This document shows positions 1 to 9,000 of a stretch of DNA of 64,000 nt, piece after piece. The stretch's first letter is position 1. Every line of letters begins with the position of its first letter. The stretch covers positions 2,914,001 to 2,978,000 of the forward strand of contig NZ_CP094527.1 in NCBI RefSeq assembly GCF_022811725.1, in the 5' to 3' direction. The notes under the pieces are model-generated. The model was given only the letters and a program-made list of their open reading frames with translations. It did no database searches and was not told where the DNA came from. Source of the stretch: Mucilaginibacter sp. SMC90. Lineage in GTDB: Bacteria > Bacteroidota > Bacteroidia > Sphingobacteriales > Sphingobacteriaceae. Position numbers and translations under genes: made by a program.

Positions 1-1
1 T

Positions 2-3000
2 AGGCGTTCCAATCAATTGGCGCGCTACCTTCAATTACACGGTGTTACTAAAGAAACGCTTGTGCCAATTTGCTTAGAGCGGAGTTTTGAAATGCTTATA
101 GGCATACTTGGCATATTAAAAGCTGGCGCTGCGTATATCCCTGTTGATCCTGAATATCCTGTGGAAAGGATCGCTTACATGCTTGATGATAGCGCCGCCA
201 AAATAGTATTAAGCAGTGCTGCAGGTATCTCAAAATTGCAGGAAAATACCCTGCAGGTAATTGAGTTGGATAAAGATTGGGAATCAATTTCAAGCCAGGA
301 CCACAGCAACCTTGATACGGTTATTACAACCGATCAGCTGGCTTATGTGATCTACACTTCAGGGTCAACAGGCAAACCTAAAGGTGCTATGAATGAGCAC
401 GGGGGCGTTGTTAACAGGCTCACCTGGACGCAAAGCTATTTTGGGTTAACTGCTGCCGATACCATTCTGCAAAAAAATACATTCAGCTTTGATGTATCGG
501 TATGGGAACTTTTGTGGCCTGTACTAACAGGGGCTAAACTTGTATTTGCCAAACCCGGTGCGCAGGGCGATAGCCTGTATCTGAAATCGATAATCGAAAG
601 CCAAAATGTAACCCTGCTTCATTTTGTTCCGTCGATGTTGAGCGTGTTTTTGCTTGATATCGAAAAAGGGGATTGCCCTGAACTTAAACATGTATTATGC
701 AGTGGCGAAGCGTTGACAACAGCGCAGGTTAAACTGTTCAGGAATAAATTACCTCACGTAGCATTGCATAATTTATACGGTCCTACGGAAGCCGCAATTG
801 ACGTTACTTACTGGAGCGACTTAGAAAAAGATCCCAATATTAATATTGTGCCCATCGGCAAGCCGGTATGGAACACACAGATCCATATCCGGGATAAATC
901 GGGCGAGTTGAGCCCGATCGGTGTACCTGGAGAGATCTGCATTGGAGGCGTACAGGTTGCCAGAGGCTATTTAAACCAACCGGCACTAACGAAAGAAAAA
1001 TTTATCACTGACCCGTACAGGGAAGGTCCCAATGCAAGGTTGTACAGAACAGGAGATCAGGGGAGATGGCTTGCGGATGGAAATATCGAATACCTTGGGA
1101 GGATAGATGACCAGGTAAAGATCCGTGGATACAGGATCGAGCTTGGAGAGATTGAGCAGGTACTGCAGCAACATGAAAATGTAAGGCAGACGGTTGTACT
1201 GGCCAAAGCGGATAAACAAGGCACCAAAAGATTGAGTGCTTACGTGGTGATGGAAGAAGCTGTTTACGATAAACAGAAACTTCAGGATTACTTAAGTGAA
1301 CGGCTGCCTGAATACATGGTGCCAAGGCTATGGGTACGGCTGGACAGCCTGCCGCTTACGCCTAATGGCAAAACAGATAAAAAGGCGCTGCCGGAAGCAG
1401 AGGCCGGCCACGAGGAAACTTATACTGCCCCTGAAACAGGTACAGAGAAACAACTGGCCAAAATATGGGAAGAGCTGCTTGGCGTAGAACAGGTAGGCAC
1501 AGGGGATAATTTCTTTGAACTTGGCGGCCATTCGCTACTGGCCATGCGTGTGATCTCGCAGGTAAGAAGGGAACTAAATAAAGAGCTCAAGATCCGTGAT
1601 CTGTTTGTGTATCCAACCATTGCAGAGCTTTCAAAACAACTGGAAGTTGAAGAATCAACAACAGAAGGGACTATACAAAGAGCAGAACCAAGGCCTGAAT
1701 ATATCCCGCTGTCTTACAGCCAGGAACGGTTATGGTTTATTGACAGGCTGGAAGGCAGTATTCCTTACCATATTTCAGCGGTATTAAAACTGCAAGGCAA
1801 TGTCAATACCACAGCGTTGGAAAAGGCGCTGAAAACAGTAGCCGAGCGCCACGAGATACTGCGTACCGTGATCAGGGAACACGAAGGGCAAGGGTACCAG
1901 TATATAAAAGCAAATAACTGGAGTTTAAAACAAAGCCATTTAAACGATAGCGAAGCAGGGCTACAAGACTACATAGCTAAAGAAACAGTCAGGCCATTCG
2001 ATCTGTCGCAGGATGACATGCTTCGTGCAGAGCTGATTGTGACCGGGCAAGACGAATATGTATTGCTGCTGATGCTTCACCATATTGTTGCCGACGGCTG
2101 GTCAATGCCGGTACTGGTATCGGAGTTCAGCCAGCTTTACAACGATTATAACAATAATAAAATACCGGAGCTAAAAGCACCGGAGATTCAGTATGCGGAT
2201 TATGCGATCTGGCAAAGGGCATACCTTAACGGAGAGAAACTGCAAAGCAAATTAGCCTACTGGCAAGATAAACTGGCAGGCACAGCGATGCTTGAATTGC
2301 CGGCAGATCACGCCCGCGGTGCGCTACAAAGTAATGCCGGAGCAATTTACGAGTTTACGATAGGCAAAGAGCAGGCGGCCAGGCTTCAAAAAATAAGCCT
2401 TGAACGGGGCGCAACGCTTTACATGACCTTGCTGTCAGTGTTCAAAGTATTGCTGTACCGCTACAGCGGCCAGGAAGATATCTGTGTAGGGACACCTGTA
2501 GCTAACCGCGATAGGGAAGAGACAGCAGGGCTGATCGGCTTTTTTGTAAACACACTGGCATTAAGAACGATCCTTAACGGCGAGGAAACGTTTACCGAAC
2601 TGCTATCTAAAGTAAAGCAAACCACGCTGGAAGCCTATGGCCACCAGGAAGTGCCGTTTGAAAAAGTAGTAGAAGCGGTAGTCAAAGAAAGAGATTTGAA
2701 CCGGGGGCCACTGTTCCAGGTGATGTTTGCCCTGCAGAATACAGGAGCGGTACCGATGCTTGAACTGGGCGACATTAAAATCACCAGCGAAAAGCCCGGC
2801 GACCAGTCAAGCAAATACGACCTGAGTTATAATGCAGAGGAAACTAAGGACGGGATCCATATCGTAGCAGAATACAATACAGATCTGTATGAGGCAGAAA
2901 CCATTGCAAGAATGGCAGGTCACTATGAAGAGTTGATCAAGGCGGTAACAGAAGCTCCGGCAACTCAAATCAGCAAACTTCAGTTGTTAAGCATAGCAGA

Positions 3001-6000
3001 CGAGCAGCAATTACAACAATTTAACGAAACAACGGCGGAATATCCGAAAACTGAAAATATTATCAGCCTTTTTGAGGCACAGGCAAAAGCTACACCGGAA
3101 TCTACGGCACTGGTATTTGAGGGTGAAACAGTAAGCTACAACGCGCTGAACGAGCAGGCAAACAAGATAGCACACTACCTGCAAGAACAAGGTGTAACGA
3201 AAGAAACACCTATAGCAATTTGTATAGAAAGAGGTATCAATATGATAGCCGGTATTCTTGGTATCCTGAAAGCAGGCGCAGCTTATGTACCGGTGGATAT
3301 CGATTATCCGAAAGATCGGATCAGTTATATCCTGGAGGATACTAAAGCAACCATTATCTTAAGTAGTAGCACAGGCAAGACAAGCCTGACAGATACCAAT
3401 ACCCAGGTTATCGAACTGGATAATAACCGGGAAATATCAAACCAAAGCAGCGATAACTTAGACATCATTATCGAACCAAACCAGTTGGCGTACATCATGT
3501 ACACTTCAGGTTCAACCGGCAAACCCAAAGGGGTAATGGTGGAGCACCAAAACATCATCAACTACACTTTAGGTTTTGCAAACTACTTCGGGATCACGGC
3601 AGCAGATACAGTTCTACAGCAATCATCTGTATCATTTGATACGATGTGCGAGGAAGTTTACCCTGCACTGATCAGTGGTGCGAAAGTTGTGATGGTGAAA
3701 GAAGGCGGTAAAGATGTGGATGATATCATACGCTTGATTTCAAAGGAGTCGATAACGATATTAAGCGCCACGCCAACAGTAATCGCTTACCTGAACAAAG
3801 AAGCAGGCAATAACAACGTCGACACCAAAAAACTGCGCTATATTATCAGTGGCGGTGAACTACTGCAGCCGGGCTTTATCGATAACCTTTACCCAACGGT
3901 AACTGTGGTTAACAGCTATGGTCCAACGGAGGGAACGGTATGCGCAACCTATTATACTATAGGTGACATTAACAAAGCCGCGCTAATCGGCAAACCGGTG
4001 TCCAACACGCAGATTTACATCAGAAGCGCCTCGGGCGAATTGAGCCCTGTAGGTGTGCCGGGAGAGATCTGCATAGGCGGTGTACAGGTAGCAAGAGGTT
4101 ATCTGAACCAGCCGGAACTGACGAAAGAAAAGTTCATCGCAGACGCATATAATGAAGAACCCAACGCTAAACTTTACCGTACCGGCGATCAGGGCAGGTG
4201 GCTTGCAGATGGCAACATTGAATACCTGGGCAGGATAGACGATCAGGTAAAGATCCGTGGTTACCGAATTGAACCTGGTGAAATAGAACAGGTATTGCTG
4301 CAACATGAAAATGTAAGACAGGCAGTAGTACTGGCCAAAGCCGATAAGCAAGGCACCAAACGCCTGACTGCCTATGTGGTCATGGACGAAACCGCCTACG
4401 AAAAACAGGAGCTGCAAAATTACCTGGGCGAACGGCTACCTGAATATATGGTGCCAAGGCTTTGGGTAAACTTACAAAGTTTACCGTTAACACCAAACGG
4501 CAAAACAGATAAAAGGGCATTGCCTGAAGCGGAAACAAGCCACGAAGAAACTTACACCGCACCGCAAACAACCACAGAAAAGCAATTGGCCAAAATCTGG
4601 GAAGAGTTGCTTGGTGTAGAAAAGGTAGGTACAAAAGATAATTTCTTTGAACTGGGCGGTCATTCGCTGCTGGCCATGCGTGTGATCTCACAGGTAAGAA
4701 AGGAGTTAAACAAAGAGTTAAAGATCCGCGATTTGTTTATGTACCCGGTTATTGCAGATCTGGCTAAACAACTGGAAGGCGAGGACTCGGCAGCAGCAGA
4801 CAGCACGATAAAAAGCATCACCCCAAGGCCTGAATATATCCCATTGTCCTACAGCCAGGAACGGTTGTGGTTTATCGACAGGCTGGAAGGGAGTGTACAA
4901 TATCATATCCCCGGTGTCCTGAAATTGAAAGGTGATCTTGATGCCGTTTCGTTAGAGCGGGCAATAAGGGAGGTTGTGGATCGTCATGAGGTATTACGCA
5001 CGGTAATCAGGGAACACGATGGTCGCAGCTATCAATTTGTAAAACCGGCAGGTCAATGGAAATTACTTCAAACGTCATCTGCAAATTTAAAACCGCACAT
5101 AGCCGGATTAATAGAAAAGCCGTTTGATCTGTCTGCAGATGATATGCTGCGCGCGGAACTGATCCAAACAGGTGACAATTCATATGTGTTGGTGATGGTT
5201 ATACATCATATTGCGTCAGATGCATGGTCGTTGCCAATTATAGTTGATGAAATAGCCACTTTATATAGCGCTTACAGCAACGGTAATCAGCTGCGTTTGC
5301 CCGAACCTGTGTTGCAGTTTGCCGATTATGCTTTATGGCAGCGCGATAATTTGCTTGAAGAAAAATTAGAAGAAAAACTGCAATACTGGAAGTCGAAATT
5401 ACAGGATGTACCGGCTTTACAATTACCGGCCGATTATATACGTCCAACCGGCAACAGCAGCAGAGGTGCAACCTTAACTTTTAATATTGATCAGCAGCTC
5501 AGCAATAATTTGCAATTGTTAAGCCAGGAACATGGCGTAACACTGTATATGACGTTGTTATCGGCATTTAATGTGCTGATGTACCGCTACAGCGGTCAGG
5601 ATGATATTTGTGTAGGTACATCAATAGCAGGCAGGCCCAACCCCGAGTTGGAACGGTTGATCGGCTTTTTTGTGAATACGCTTGCATTACGAAACCAGGT
5701 TAAAAGCGATGAGCCATTTACGAAACTGTTAGCACAAGTTAAGCAAACAACCCTTGAGGCTTATGAGCACCAGGAAGTACCGTTTGAAAAAGTTGTAGAA
5801 GCTGTAGTAAAAGAAAGAACGGCAGGCTTGAGTCCGCTGTTCCAGGTTATGCTTGTGCTTGGCAACACACCAACTGTGCCCGAGTTAAAACTAAGCGGAC
5901 TGCAGTTTGACGGCTACGATTATGAGCAATCTGCCGTAAAGTTCGACCTTACATTTTTTGTGAGTGAAAGTCCTGATGGTTTGCAATGTGCTGTACAATA

Positions 6001-9000
6001 CAAAACCGATGTTTTTAGTGCCGTACGCATTGAAACTATGGTGGAGCATTTTTGCACCCTGCTGGCCTCGGCAGTTGCTGAGCCTGCAATGCAGGTAGGC
6101 AAATTGCAGATGCTCAGTCAACTACAAAAGGAAAGTTTGCTAAGCCTGGGCCAAAGTGTTTGCTTATATCCAACAGAACAAACTATTGCAGATATTTTTG
6201 AAGCTGTAGTATTAAAAGCCAGTGTTACAAATGCCATTACATTTGAAGGCCAGTCCATCAGCTTTGACGAATTAAATAAACGTTCAAACCGTTTGGCCCG
6301 CCATCTGCAGCGTTATGGCGTAGGGGCAGATACATTGGTGCCGCTTTATATCGAGCGTGGTATTTCGATGATCGTTGGTATCATGGGCATACTTAAATCA
6401 GGTGGTGCTTATGTGCCGGTTGATACCGATTATCCTGCGGAAAGGATTAATTTCATACTTGAAGATACTAATGCAAAAATTGCCGTAAGCAGCCCGAAAT
6501 TTGCGGAGAACCTTAGTGATATATCCGAATGGCTGAAAGTTGTTGAGCTTGATGAACAAAACTGGGAACTGGCTGCCGAACCTGAAACCGATATTGTAAG
6601 ATATATCTTACCCGATAACCTTGCATATGTGATTTATACATCAGGTTCAACGGGCAAACCCAAAGGCGTAAAAATTACCCAGCGAAACATAATTGATTAT
6701 GTTTATGGCCTGCATGACCGTATTAACATCGGCAATTGCAAAACATTCGGCTTAATGTCTACCATAGCAACCGATTTGGGCAATACTGTTTTGTTCAGTT
6801 CATTGCTCTTTGGCCGTACGCTTCATGTTTTTTCTAAGGAAACACTGAGCCATATCGAGGCCCTGCATACCTATTTCGACGAACATCGGATAGATTGTAT
6901 CAAGATAGTCCCATCGCATTGGAAAGCATTATCGGCAGATGAGCCTTTGGTTCCGGCGCGGATGCTGGTTTTTGGTGGTGAGTCGTTATCTGCAGAGATC
7001 GTATCCAAAATAAGGCAATACAGCGATTGCCGCATCATCAATCATTACGGGCCAACAGAAACTACCATAGGTAAATTGTTATATGAGGTAACAGATACAA
7101 ACCATACTATCATACCAATAGGCCGCCCATTTTCAAATACACAGGCTTATGTGTTGAATAAAGATTTGCAACTATGCCCTGTAGGCGTTCCTGGCCAATT
7201 GCTTATTGGAGGGGTTGGGTTGTCAGCAGGATATCAGGGCAATATGGAACTGACACAGGAAAAGTTCATAACCAATCCTTACAGCAATGCAGATACATTG
7301 ATGTACCAAACCGGTGATGCTGTACAATATAATGCTGAAGGGAATATTGTATACCTGGGCCGTGTGGATGATCAGGTAAAGATAAGAGGCTACCGCGTTG
7401 AGCCTGGCGAAATTAGCCGCATCCTGGAACAAAGCAAGCTGGTAAGCCAGGCTGTAGTAATGGCCCGCCGTGATAAACAGGGAAGCAATCAATTAGTAGG
7501 GTATGTAATAGCTTCCGGTGCTTTTGACCGCCCGGCTATCGTCAACTGGTTAAAAGAACAGTTGCCGGAGTACATGGTACCTGCCCATCTCATCGAACTT
7601 AAAGAAATCCCTTTAACAGCAGCCGGCAAAATAAACAGGAAGTTGTTGCCTGATCCCGAAACAGAAGTATCGGCAAAAAGCAATGATGCACCGGTAAGCG
7701 AAGCCGAATTAAAACTGACCACCATATGGCAGGACATCCTTGAAATAGATTCGATAGGTGTTCATGATGATTTTTTTGAGCTTGGCGGACATTCACTATT
7801 AGCTGTACGCCTCATTTCGGCGGTACGCAAGGCATTTATGGTTGAACTGCCGATAAGTGACGTATTTGATTTTCCTACTGTAAGCAAATTAAGTTCGCGT
7901 TTAAATATCAGCAAGCCCGGTAAGGAGATTATGAGCATAGGTGCGCAGCTGCGCCCGCAGCATATCCCATTATCATTCAGCCAGGAACGCATGTGGTTTA
8001 TCGATAGGCTGGAGGGCAGTGTTCAATACCATGTTCCGGCTGTATTGCGTTTAACCGGTAAGCTAAATATTATGGCGTTAACTAATGCGTTCCGCGAAAT
8101 AGTTAACCGCCATGAGGTTTTACGTACGGTGATAAGAGAGCATGAAGGTCGTGGGTATCAATACATAAAACCAGGAGGCGACTGGCTGCTGGGCCAAATA
8201 TCAAGAGAAGAAATTGAAAATTCGGGCATTAATTTACAAGATTATATCCAGCGCCAAATAAACAAACCGTTTAATTTGTCGCAGGATGATATGCTGCGTG
8301 CCGAACTGATCCAAACCGACGGTGACGTATATATTTTGGTGCTTACCATGCACCATATAGCATCTGATGGCTGGTCAACTTCTATTCTTGTGCACGAGCT
8401 TAGTGTATTATATAACGCTTTTGCCACGGTTGGTGCAGATGCTGAAAATCAGGCATTAGCAGCCTTGCCGATACAATATGCAGACTACGCTATCTGGCAA
8501 CGGAATCATCTTCAGGGCAACCTGCTTGAACAAAAGCTTAATTATTGGAAAGATAAACTGGAAGGTGTATCCGCTATTCAACTCCCAACAGACTACCGCA
8601 GGCCGGCGATAAGAAGCAACCAGGGGTTAACTGAAGCAATATTTATAAATAAAGAATTAGTTGATGGATTAAATGCATTAAGCCGTAAGCAGGGTACCAC
8701 CCTGTATATGACATTATTATCGGCATTTATGGTACTTCTTTACCGTTATAGCGGTCAGCAAGACATAAGTGTCGGCACACCTGTATCCGGCCGCAGCTAC
8801 CAGGAAATTGAGGGCTTGATAGGCTTTTTTATCAATACACTGGTTTTGAGGAATAACGTACAAGGTACCGAAGCATTTACTAAACTGCTCGAACAGGTAA
8901 AAAATACCACCCTCGAGGCTTATAACCACCAGGAAGTACCTTTCGAAAAAGTGGTTGAGGCGGTTGTAAAGGAAAGGGACATGAGCCATAGCCCGCTGTT

